DNA of 64,000 bases from Flavobacterium sp. IMCC34852 (GTDB taxonomy: Bacteria; Bacteroidota; Bacteroidia; Flavobacteriales; Flavobacteriaceae): positions 2,834,001 to 2,898,000 of the forward strand of contig NZ_CP121446.1 of assembly GCF_030643905.1 (NCBI RefSeq), given 5' to 3'. Below are positions 26,134 to 36,500 of this stretch, piece by piece. A program made the translations under genes and the position numbers. The number at the start of each line of letters is the position of its first letter. Position 1 is the first letter of the stretch. A model generated the notes under the pieces. It was not told where the DNA came from. It saw only the letters and a program-made list of their open reading frames with translations, and did no database searches.

Positions 26134-27013
26134 GAATTAAAATTTCCACACGTCGGTTTGCGGCGCGTTCTGCTTCATTTTTTTCCGGTATCGGATAAAT
26201 GGGTTGTTTGCTCCCGAAACCTTTGTAAGATAATCGAGCCGGATAAATTTGGTTTGCCACCAAAAAGTTATAAATGGCTTTGGCTCTTTGCGTTGATAAA
26301 TCCAAACGATCATTAGGCATACAACACAAATGACCTTGAATTTCTATTTTTAATTGGGAATTATTTTGCAGTACCAACAAGAGTTCATACAACTTTCCGC
26401 GTGATTCATTGACTACGGCAAAAGTGTTGATGATAAAATTGAGGTTTTCAATTTTTAACTTTTCGCCGGTTTTGGCTTTGTTAATTTGATTCATGAAAGC
26501 CCTATCCAGTTTGTATTCTGATTGGGTTCCGTTTGGATTCTCAAATACTAATTTTTCAGGAAAATCAATATCCGGTTTAGGTAAATCTTCTACAATCTTG
26601 ACCGGTTTTAGGCCTAATATTTCCTCTTCGCGCGGAAGGTCTTTTTCTAAAATATAATAAATAGTGACTTTTCGGTTTTCGGATTTAACTAGAGACTGAT
26701 TGAACTTTTCCCCAAAACTCAGCGTTTTAAAATCTTCCCTGATTTTGATTTGGTCTTTGACAATCTGAAAGACAAAATCGACTCTCTTTTGGGCCAAAGT
26801 ATCATTGAATCCTGAAGTTCCGTCTTCGTCGGTAAACCCGTGAATGGCTACAATTTTATTGTTGTTGTTGGCCAGAATCCATTGATTTAGTTTATTAATT
26901 TCCTTTTTAGTCAATTCAAATTTATTGCTATCAAAGTAGAGACTTAATTGTTCTTGTGCCAATGCATTAGCGGTAATTAGCAGGATAAATACAATAATAA
27001 TTTGGCGTAACAT
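26123..27013 (-). CDS. OmpA-family protein with two OmpA-like domains (copy 1)
   Basis: A 296-residue paralogue of the gene downstream, with signal peptide (1-19, ending ALAQ). It carries an N-terminal OmpA-like half (VAIHGFTDEDGTSG, AQKRVDFVFQIV, ENRKVTIYY), a charged linker with KDLPREEEILG, and a C-terminal OmpA half (IEIQGHLCCMPNDRLDLS, QRAKAIYNFLV, NRRVEIL). OmpA domains bind diaminopimelate peptidoglycan, so both proteins probably tether or sense the wall. The two genes are translated in overlap. Confidence 0.85.
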   Translation of the reverse strand: MLRQIIIVFILLITANALAQEQLSLYFDSNKFELTKKEINKLNQWILANNNNKIVAIHGFTDEDGTSGFNDTLAQKRVDFVFQIVKDQIKIREDFKTLSFGEKFNQSLVKSENRKVTIYYILEKDLPREEEILGLKPVKIVEDLPKPDIDFPEKLVFENPNGTQSEYKLDRAFMNQINKAKTGEKLKIENLNFIINTFAVVNESRGKLYELLLVLQNNSQLKIEIQGHLCCMPNDRLDLSTQRAKAIYNFLVANQIYPARLSYKGFGSKQPIYPIPEKNEAERAANRRVEILILEN

Positions 27014-27061
27014 TGGTTGGGTTTTAGAATATAACGAAGTTACGGCATTTTTAATATAAAA

Positions 27062-27092
27062 ACACCCGACAATTTTAAAAACTGTCGGGTGT
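27062..27092 (-). terminator. Terminator after glnN
   Basis: ACACCCGACA pairs with TGTCGGGTGT (10 bp, 11-base loop). On the minus strand it is followed by TTTTTAT, and it lies 22 bases past the glnN stop. Confidence 0.75.
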
Positions 27093-27113
27093 CATACTAA
27101 GTAATTTTAGTGA

Positions 27114-29303
27114 TTATCTTGTAAATAATAACTCTCTGTATTTGGTTAATGTCCAGATTTCGTCATCTACCAATAACTCTAATTTATCGCAATGCTCTCT
27201 GATTACTTCGAAGTAAGGCTTTACTTTATCGCAGTAAGCTTCGGCCATTTTTTGGGCATCGGTAAGAGCGTTAGCTTTTTTACGAGCTTCGGTCATGGCT
27301 TCTACATTCGAATTAATACCTTCGATATGCGCGGAAATTTCTTTGATTAGGAAGATTTGTTCTTTGGCAATTTTCTCGAAGTCTTTGCCAAAGATTTCTT
27401 TTAATCCACGTACGTTTTCGATTAAAGTATTTTGGTAACGAATCGCTGTAGGAATAACATGGTTACGAGCAATATCGCCCAAAACTCTGCCTTCGATTTG
27501 GATTTTTTTGGTGTATTCTTCCAATTCGATTTCGTAACGCGCTTCCACTTCAACGTGGTTCATTACGTTCAAATCTTTGAATAAATCCAAGGCTTTTTTA
27601 GACACTTTAGCTTTCAAAGCGGCCGGAGTAGTTTTATGATTGCTTAAGCCGCGTTTTTTAGCCTCTTTTTCCCAAGCATCGCTATAACCGTCGCCTTCAA
27701 AAAGGATGTTTTTGGTTTGCTTGATGTATTCTCTTAAGACGTTAAAAATAGCTTCGTCTTTCTTTAAATCTTTTTTCTCGATTAAAGCATCCACCTCTTT
27801 TTTGAATTCTTTTAATTGTTTGGCCACAATAGAATTCAAAGTCGTCATAGCATTGGCACAGTTAGCTGAAGAACCAACGGCACGGAATTCAAATTTATTT
27901 CCGGTGAAAGCAAATGGAGAAGTTCTGTTTCTATCGGTATTGTCCAACATTACATCCGGGATTTTGCCTACTACGTTTAATTTTAGGTCGGTTTTTTCTT
28001 CCGGAGATAATTTACCTTTAGAAACCCCTTCTAATTCAGCTAAAACTTTGGTCAATTGTTCTCCGATGAAAACCGAGATAATAGCGGGTGGCGCTTCATT
28101 AGCTCCCAATCTGTGATCATTACTGGCTGTAGCTATGGCAGCACGAAGTAATTCTTCATATTCTTGAACCGCTTTAATCGTGTTGATAAAGAAAGACAAG
28201 AATTGTAAATTACTCATAGGCGTTTTACTTGGAGACAATAAATTTACTCCAGTATCTGTAGCCAATGACCAGTTATTGTGCTTTCCAGAACCATTAACAC
28301 CTTTAAAAGGTTTTTCGTGGAAAAGGACTTTAAAATCGTGACGTTCACCTACTTTAGACATTACATCCATTAATAGTGAATTGTGATCAACGGCTAAATT
28401 GGTTTCTTCAAAGATGGGAGCCAACTCAAATTGGTTTGGCGCTACTTCATTGTGACGTGTTTTAACCGGAATTCCCAATAACATACATTCTTCTTCCAAT
28501 TCTCTCATATAATTTAAAGCACGAGACGGAATTGAACCAAAATAATGATCGTCTAATTGTTGCCCTTTCGCAGACGTATGACCTAATAAAGTTCTACCGG
28601 TCATGACTAAATCGGGACGCGAATTGGCTAATGAACTGTCAACTAAGAAATATTCTTGTTCCCAACCTAAAGTGGCGGTTACTTTTTTAACATTTTTATC
28701 GAAATATTTACATACTTCAGTGGCCGCTTCATCTACTGCATTTAAAGCGCGTAAAAGTGGAGTTTTATAATCTAAAGCTTCACCGGTGTAAGAAATGAAA
28801 ACCGTAGGAATACACAAAGTCGTTCCAAAGATAAATGCCGGAGAAGTTGGATCCCAAGCGGTATATCCACGGGCTTCAAAGGTATTTCTGATTCCACCAT
28901 TCGGGAAAGAAGAAGCATCAGGTTCTTGTTGAACCAATTGTCCACCACCGAATTTTTCAACCGGATCAGAACCGTCATAAGACGTTTCAAAGAAAGCATC
29001 ATGCTTTTCTGCAGTTGTTCCTGTCAAAGGTTGAAACCAGTGAGTATAGTGAGTAACGCCCTTTGATAAAGCCCACTCTTTCATTCCCATAGCGATATAA
29101 TCTGCTAGCTTTCTGTCAATTTTAGTTCCGTGCTGTACCGCATCTTTTACTCCTTTATAAGCATCCGAAGTTAAATATTGCTTCATTGCTTTATCATTAA
29201 ACACATTTGAACCAAAAAGTGCTGATTTTTTTTCAGCTTCTTCAAATTTTACAGGCTTTCTGCCTGATGCATCTTTTAATGCTTGAAAACGTAAAGTTGA
29301 CAT
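27114..29303 (-). CDS. glnN: Glutamine synthetase, type III
   Basis: A 729-residue enzyme, the large GSIII class typical of Bacteroidota, forming glutamine from glutamate, ammonia and ATP. Visible are HYTHWFQPLTG near residue 80, EQEYFLVD, KTRHNEVAPNQFELAPI and GSGKHNNWSLATDTG, all conserved in the family, and a long helical C-terminal part. It forms a dodecamer in the cytoplasm. A terminator follows, a -7 box lies upstream, and two ATACCCTATT repeats upstream may be regulatory. Confidence 0.97.
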   Translation of the reverse strand: MSTLRFQALKDASGRKPVKFEEAEKKSALFGSNVFNDKAMKQYLTSDAYKGVKDAVQHGTKIDRKLADYIAMGMKEWALSKGVTHYTHWFQPLTGTTAEKHDAFFETSYDGSDPVEKFGGGQLVQQEPDASSFPNGGIRNTFEARGYTAWDPTSPAFIFGTTLCIPTVFISYTGEALDYKTPLLRALNAVDEAATEVCKYFDKNVKKVTATLGWEQEYFLVDSSLANSRPDLVMTGRTLLGHTSAKGQQLDDHYFGSIPSRALNYMRELEEECMLLGIPVKTRHNEVAPNQFELAPIFEETNLAVDHNSLLMDVMSKVGERHDFKVLFHEKPFKGVNGSGKHNNWSLATDTGVNLLSPSKTPMSNLQFLSFFINTIKAVQEYEELLRAAIATASNDHRLGANEAPPAIISVFIGEQLTKVLAELEGVSKGKLSPEEKTDLKLNVVGKIPDVMLDNTDRNRTSPFAFTGNKFEFRAVGSSANCANAMTTLNSIVAKQLKEFKKEVDALIEKKDLKKDEAIFNVLREYIKQTKNILFEGDGYSDAWEKEAKKRGLSNHKTTPAALKAKVSKKALDLFKDLNVMNHVEVEARYEIELEEYTKKIQIEGRVLGDIARNHVIPTAIRYQNTLIENVRGLKEIFGKDFEKIAKEQIFLIKEISAHIEGINSNVEAMTEARKKANALTDAQKMAEAYCDKVKPYFEVIREHCDKLELLVDDEIWTLTKYRELLFTR

Positions 29304-29324
29304 AAAATTAGTTTTAAAAAAGTT

Positions 29325-29386
29325 ATACCCTATTAATTTAATGCAAATATAGCAATATTTTTAATTTAAAATAAACATACCCTATT
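29325..29386. promoter_or_regulatory. Paired ATACCCTATT direct repeats upstream of glnN
   Basis: The 10-mer ATACCCTATT is found at 29325-29334 and 29377-29386, 52 bases apart, on either side of the glnN -7 box. The second copy extends into ACCCTATTTTTTTAGGGGT, an imperfect inverted repeat with a T-run loop. This could be an operator for nitrogen control; no regulator is identified. Confidence 0.35.
29344..29351 (-). promoter_or_regulatory. -7 promoter element for glnN
   Basis: The minus strand reads TATATTTG, a full match to TAnnTTTG, 41 bases before the glnN ATG. Confidence 0.45.
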
Positions 29387-29458
29387 TTTTTAGGGGTCAA
29401 TTTACAAAATTATTAAAAATTTGCTTTTATATTATTTTTGTTAGGCTGTAGTTAATAA

Positions 29459-29490
29459 TTGCGCTTAGACCATTCAAACTCCTATATTTG
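29459..29490 (+). promoter_or_regulatory. Promoter of the TerC-family gene
   Basis: TTG at 29459-29461 and TATATTTG at 29483-29490, 21 bases apart, match the -33/-7 consensus. The ATG lies 22 bases after the -7 box. Confidence 0.55.
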
Positions 29491-29511
29491 TAGCAACTAA
29501 ATAAATGCATC

Positions 29512-30453
29512 ATGATAGTTTGGATAATTTTTCTGGCCTTAATCTTCCTATTTCTTGCCCTTGATTTGGGGGTATTTAACAAAAACCCTCACATTATCAA
29601 ACCTAAAGAAGCCGGAATTTGGACCGGAATTTGGGTTTCCCTCTCATTTATTTTCAGTATTGTAGTGGGTTGGATTTACAAGAACGGACTTATTGCCAAT
29701 CCAACTGACATAACACCGGCTGTAGCTTCCATGAAGTTTATTACTGGTTACCTTATTGAATTATCCTTGAGTGTGGATAATATTTTTGTCATTGCGGTGA
29801 TATTCGCTTCTTTTAAAATTCCGCAAAAATACCAACATCGGGTTTTGTTTTGGGGAATTTTGGGTGCCATCGTATTCCGAGGGCTTATGATTTTCTTTGG
29901 TGTGATTTTAATTAACAAATTCAGTTGGATGACCTATTTATTTGGTGCATTCTTAATTTTTACAGCTGTTAAGATGTTATTTAAAGGTGATGAAGAAGAG
30001 TTTAATCCAAAAAAATCATTTGTTTACAGAAACTTACGAAAAATCATTCCGATTACCAGTCATGCTGATGGTGAACATTTTTTTGTAAAAAGAAGACACA
30101 TAACTGCTGCAACACCTCTTTTTGTAGCCTTGATAGTAATTGAAGTAATGGATATGCTTTTTGCTTTGGATAGTGTGCCTGCAATTTTAGCCATTACGTC
30201 TGATCCATTTTTAGTCTTTAGTTCTAATATTTTTGCCATATTAGGTTTACGTTCTATGTATTTCTTTTTGGCTAATATGTTGGAAAGATTTAGTTATCTT
30301 GAATATAGTTTGATCGCTATACTGACCTTTGTTGGTATTAAAATGTTGATCATTCATTATTATAAATTCCCTGAATGGGTTTCTTTAGGTTTTATTGCGC
30401 TCTCTTTATTAGCAGGTATTGTTATCTCTATTAGAAAAAATGACTCTAATTAA
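29512..30453 (+). CDS. TerC/Alx-family membrane protein
   Basis: A 313-residue inner-membrane protein with seven to nine helices. Family marks are the helix with GYLIELSLSVDNIFVIAVIF and the later LIVIEVMDMLFALDSVPAIL; both hold the acidic residues conserved in TerC proteins. A charged loop (KGDEEEFNPKK) lies between the two halves. Relatives export manganese or take part in tellurite resistance and metal loading of exported enzymes. It is a single gene with its own promoter and a downstream terminator. Confidence 0.93.
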   Translation: MIVWIIFLALIFLFLALDLGVFNKNPHIIKPKEAGIWTGIWVSLSFIFSIVVGWIYKNGLIANPTDITPAVASMKFITGYLIELSLSVDNIFVIAVIFASFKIPQKYQHRVLFWGILGAIVFRGLMIFFGVILINKFSWMTYLFGAFLIFTAVKMLFKGDEEEFNPKKSFVYRNLRKIIPITSHADGEHFFVKRRHITAATPLFVALIVIEVMDMLFALDSVPAILAITSDPFLVFSSNIFAILGLRSMYFFLANMLERFSYLEYSLIAILTFVGIKMLIIHYYKFPEWVSLGFIALSLLAGIVISIRKNDSN

Positions 30454-30471
30454 CTTTGAATTATTTAAATA

Positions 30472-30504
30472 AAAAAACCTCTTCAAAAAATGAAGAGGTT
30501 TTTT
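30472..30504. terminator. Bidirectional terminator between terC and the giant gene
   Basis: AAAAAACCTCTTCA pairs with TGAAGAGGTTTTTT around a five-base A loop. It serves both convergent genes. Confidence 0.8.
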
Positions 30505-30521
30505 ATTGACTTATTTAAAGA

Positions 30522-33500
30522 TTATCTTTTAATTACTTTAAGAGTTCGAACTTCTTCTCCCTGAGTAACAACTACATTGTAAACTCCAGAAGGATATCTG
30601 TCGCCAATTCTTAAATCTGATGATTCTCTTGGATTTACATCATGTGTTTCGATTAGTCTTCCAACCATATCATAAACTGCAATGAGAACTTTACTATCAT
30701 TAGTAGTTAACAAACTCACATTAAAGTTATCAGTATAAGGGTTTGGATAAATCTTAACGTTCATAACATCTTTAGTGGTTGTCGCACTAGAATCTTGTCT
30801 AATGGCTGTCTCAACTGTTTCGTATGACATTGTCGTACCTACAAAAACTCTACATCCGTCAAACCCTCTATTGATAGCATCAACCGCGGCATTAACTTGA
30901 CTAGCCGTAACATTTCCAATGTTTTCACCTCCTAATGCTCTGTTGGCTAGTACAAATAAATTACTTACTGTAGCTCCGCCATTGGCATCAAGATAATCAA
31001 TTACCGGTTGAGGTATTGTAAAGAGTTGTTCGGTGCCTAACATAGGCTCGGACGAACCACAAACCTCAGTATCTGCTGTCACAAAAGTATTTGTCAAACC
31101 AAAATCACCTATTTGAGAGTTCAATCTTGTATTAAAGAACAATGTCATAGTCTGACTTAACAAATTATTATTGATTTTGCCTCTTTGAGAACCACTTGCA
31201 TTAAGTGGATCGTTATCACTCCATGTAGAAGCCACTGAATATGTTGAGTATCCAATTAAAGATCTTGGAGTTCCTCCACCAGGTAACATTCTGAATATAT
31301 TGTTACTGGTTACATCGGCCAAAGTCAATTTGAAATAATTTCCTGTTGCAATACTTCCAAAGTCGAATTCGCCTTCTTCTATAGTCAATGCATTTATCAT
31401 AATAGCTCTAGCATTAGTTGTGGTTCCCTCCGGAGTACATGCTGCTCCTTTTGGATTTCCATAATAACCTTGCGTATAAGTACAATAAGCACATTCATTA
31501 ATGTAGAATCTCGCTGTACATGAAACTGATTGACAATTATCCGTAACAGTGAAAGTTATAATCAACGGTTCACCCGGAGCTGGCATTTGAAATTGTGACA
31601 AGTCTGTTACTGTTGCATTAGCACATCCACCTGTGTATCCAAATGAATCTCTCCATTGAATGAATAATGCTGCTGCATCATCCCCACATTCAACCACTCT
31701 ATCAGCCGGACATGAAATTTCTAGCTTAGTAGCCGGAACTACTGTGAATGATTCGGTCACATCTGCTTCAGTACATAAATCATTAACTACATAAGTTACT
31801 GTAGTAGTTCCACCACTACATAATGGCGGTGCTACAGGTTGACCATAATCTCCAACCGGTGCGCATCCACCAGTTACAGTAAATTGACTTAACCAAGTTG
31901 CAAATGCTGCATCAACTGCTGCTTGATCTGCATAATCACATGAATTAATAACAGTTGAGTCTGGTGAATTCAATACAAGTGCCGGAGCTGGTGTGATTGT
32001 AAACGTTCTTGTTACTGTTGATGTCTCATAACACTTATCAGTTACAGTATAAGTTACTGTGGTTGTTCCGCCACAAGCACTCGGTGCGCTTACTTGTCCA
32101 TAGCTTCCGCTTGGAGCACAGCCACCACTTACTGTAAAGCCTCCTAACCAACTTGCAAACGCTGCATTTACTGCCGCTTGGTCTGCATAGGCACAAGCAC
32201 TTGTTGAGCTTGCTGTTGGTGCATTTACTTGTACAGCCGGAGCTGGTGTGATTGTAAACGTTCTTGTTACTGTTGATGTCTCATAACACTTATCAGTTAC
32301 AGTATAAGTTACTGTGGTTGTTCCGCCACAAGCACTCGGTGCGCTTACTTGTCCATAGCTTCCGCTTGGAGCACAGCCACCACTTACTGTAAATCCACCT
32401 AACCAACTTGCAAACGCTGCATTTACTGCCGCTTGGTCTGCATAAGCACAAGCACTTGTTGAGCTTGCTGTTGGTGCATTTACTTGTACAGCCGGAGCTG
32501 GTGTGATTGTAAACGTTCTTGTTACTGTTGATGTCTCATAACACTTATCAGTTACAGTATAAGTTACTGTGGTTGTTCCGCCACAAGCACTCGGTGCGCT
32601 TACTTGTCCATAGCTTCCGCTTGGAGCACAGCCACCACTTACTGTAAATCCACCTAACCAACTTGCAAACGCTGCATTTACTGCCGCTTGGTCTGCATAA
32701 GCACAAGCACTTGTTGAGCTTGCTGTTGGTGCATTTACTTGTACAGCCGGAGCTGGTGTGATTGTAAACGTTCTTGTTACTGTTGATGTCTCATAACACT
32801 TATCAGTTACAGTATAAGTTACTGTAGTTGTTCCGCCACAAGCACTCGGTGCGCTTACTTGTCCATAGCTTCCGCTTGGAGCACAGCCACCACTTACTGT
32901 AAAGCCTCCTAACCAACTTGCAAATGCTGCATTTACTGCCGCTTGGTCTGCATAGGCACAAGCACTTGTTGAGCTTGCTGTTGGTGCATTTACTTGTACA
33001 GCCGGAGCTGGTGTGATTGTAAACGTTCTTGTTACTGTTGATGTCTCATAACACTTATCAGTTACAGTATAAGTTACTGTGGTTGTTCCGCCACAAGCAC
33101 TCGGTGCGCTTACTTGTCCATAGCTTCCGCTTGGAGCACAGCCACCACTTACTGTAAATCCACCTAACCAACTTGCAAACGCTGCATTTACTGCCGCTTG
33201 GTCTGCATAAGCACAAGCACTTGTTGAGCTTGCTGTTGGTGCATTTACTTGTACAGCCGGAGCTGGTGTGATTGTAAACGTTCTTGTTACTGTTGATGTC
33301 TCATAACACTTATCAGTTACAGTATAAGTTACTGTGGTTGTTCCGCCACAAGCACTCGGTGCGCTTACTTGTCCATAGCTTCCGCTTGGAGCACAGCCAC
33401 CACTTACTGTAAATCCACCTAACCAACTTGCAAACGCTGCATTTACTGCCGCTTGGTCTGCATAAGCACAAGCACTTGTTGAGCTTGCTGTTGGTGCATT

Positions 33501-36500
33501 TACTTGTACAGCCGGAGCTGGTGTGATTGTAAACGTTCTTGTTACTGTTGATGTCTCATAACACTTATCAGTTACAGTATAAGTTACTGTGGTTGTTCCG
33601 CCACAAGCACTCGGTGCGCTTACTTGTCCATAGCTTCCGCTTGGAGCACAGCCACCACTTACTGTAAAGCCTCCTAACCAACTTGCAAATGCTGCATTTA
33701 CTGCCGCTTGGTCTGCATAGGCACAAGCACTTGTTGAGCTTGCTGTTGGTGCATTTACTTGTACAGCCGGAGCTGGTGTGATTGTAAACGTTCTTGTTAC
33801 TGTTGATGTCTCATAACACTTATCAGTTACAGTATAAGTTACTGTGGTTGTTCCGCCACAAGCACTCGGTGCGCTTACTTGTCCATAGCTTCCGCTTGGA
33901 GCACAGCCACCACTTACTGTAAATCCACCTAACCAACTTGCAAACGCTGCATTTACTGCCGCTTGGTCTGCATAGGCACAAGCACTTGTTGAGCTTGCTG
34001 TTGGTGCATTTACTTGTACAGCCGGAGCTGGTGTGATTGTAAACGTTCTTGTTACTGTTGATGTCTCATAACACTTATCAGTTACAGTATAAGTTACTGT
34101 GGTTGTTCCGCCACAAGCACTCGGTGCGCTTACTTGTCCATAGCTTCCGCTTGGAGCACAGCCACCACTTACTGTAAATCCACCTAACCAACTTGCAAAC
34201 GCTGCATTTACTGCCGCTTGGTCTGCATAAGCACAAGCACTTGTTGAGCTTGCTGTTGGTGCATTTACTTGTACAGCCGGAGCTGGTGTGATTGTAAACG
34301 TTCTTGTTACTGTTGATGTCTCATAACACTTATCAGTTACAGTATAAGTTACTGTGGTTGTTCCGCCACAAGCACTCGGTGCGCTTACTTGTCCATAGCT
34401 TCCGCTTGGAGCACAGCCACCACTTACTGTAAATCCACCTAACCAACTTGCAAACGCTGCATTTACTGCCGCTTGGTCTGCATAAGCACAAGCACTTGTT
34501 GAGCTTGCTGTTGGTGCATTTACTTGTACAGCCGGAGCTGGTGTGATTGTAAACGTTCTTGTTACTGTTGATGTCTCATAACACTTATCAGTTACAGTAT
34601 AAGTTACTGTAGTTGTTCCGCCACAAGCACTCGGTGCGCTTACTTGTCCATAGCTTCCGCTTGGAGCACAGCCACCACTTACTGTAAATCCACCTAACCA
34701 ACTTGCAAACGCTGCATTTACTGCCGCTTGGTCTGCATAGGCACAAGCACTTGTTGAGCTTGCTGTTGGTGCATTTACTTGTACAGCCGGAGCTGGTGTG
34801 ATTGTAAACGTTCTTGTTACTGTTGATGTCTCATAACACTTATCAGTTACAGTATAAGTTACTGTAGTTGTTCCGCCACAAGCACTCGGTGCGCTTACTT
34901 GTCCATAGCTTCCGCTTGGAGCACAGCCACCACTTACTGTAAATCCACCTAACCAACTTGCAAACGCTGCATTTACTGCCGCTTGGTCTGCATAGGCACA
35001 AGCACTTGTTGAGCTTGCTGTTGGTGCATTTACTTGTACAGCCGGAGCTGGTGTGATTGTAAACGTTCTTGTTACTGTTGATGTCTCATAACACTTATCA
35101 GTTACAGTATAAGTTACTGTAGTTGTTCCGCCACAAGCACTCGGTGCGCTTACTTGTCCATAGCTTCCGCTTGGAGCACAGCCACCACTTACTGTAAAGC
35201 CTCCTAACCAACTTGCAAACGCTGCATTTACTGCCGCTTGGTCTGCATAGGCACAAGCACTTGTTGAGCTTGCTGTTGGTGCATTTACTTGTACAGCCGG
35301 AGCTGGTGTGATTGTAAACGTTCTTGTTACTGTTGATGTCTCATAACACTTATCAGTTACAGTATAAGTTACTGTAGTTGTTCCGCCACAAGCACTCGGT
35401 GCGCTTACTTGTCCATAGCTTCCGCTTGGAGCACAGCCACCACTTACTGTAAATCCACCTAACCAACTTGCAAACGCTGCATTTACTGCCGCTTGGTCTG
35501 CATAGGCACAAGCACTTGTTGAGCTTGCTGTTGGTGCATTTACTTGTACAGCCGGAGCTGGTGTGATTGTAAACGTTCTTGTTACTGTTGATGTCTCATA
35601 ACACTTATCAGTTACAGTATAAGTTACTGTAGTTGTTCCGCCACAAGCACTCGGTGCGCTTACTTGTCCATAGCTTCCGCTTGGAGCACAGCCACCACTT
35701 ACTGTAAAGCCTCCTAACCAACTTGCAAACGCTGCATTTACTGCCGCTTGGTCTGCATAAGCACAAGCACTTGTTGAGCTTGCTGTTGGTGCATTTACTT
35801 GTACAGCCGGAGCTGGTGTGATTGTAAACGTTCTTGTTACTGTTGATGTCTCATAACACTTATCAGTTACAGTATAAGTTACTGTGGTTGTTCCGCCACA
35901 AGCACTCGGTGCGCTTACTTGTCCATAGCTTCCGCTTGGAGCACAGCCACCACTTACTGTAAAGCCTCCTAACCAACTTGCAAACGCTGCATTTACTGCC
36001 GCTTGGTCTGCATAGGCACAAGCACTTGTTGAGCTTGCTGTTGGTGCATTTACTTGTACAGCCGGAGCTGGTGTGATTGTAAACGTTCTTGTTACTGTTG
36101 ATGTCTCATAACACTTATCAGTTACAGTATAAGTTACTGTAGTTGTTCCGCCACAAGCACTCGGTGCGCTTACTTGTCCATAGCTTCCGCTTGGAGCACA
36201 GCCACCACTTACTGTAAAGCCTCCTAACCAACTTGCAAACGCTGCATTTACTGCCGCTTGGTCTGCATAGGCACAAGCACTTGTTGAGCTTGCTGTTGGT
36301 GCATTTACTTGTACAGCCGGAGCTGGTGTGATTGTAAACGTTCTTGTTACTGTTGATGTCTCATAACACTTATCAGTTACAGTATAAGTTACTGTGGTTG
36401 TTCCGCCACAAGCACTCGGTGCGCTTACTTGTCCATAGCTTCCGCTTGGAGCACAGCCACCACTTACTGTAAATCCACCTAACCAACTTGCAAACGCTGC

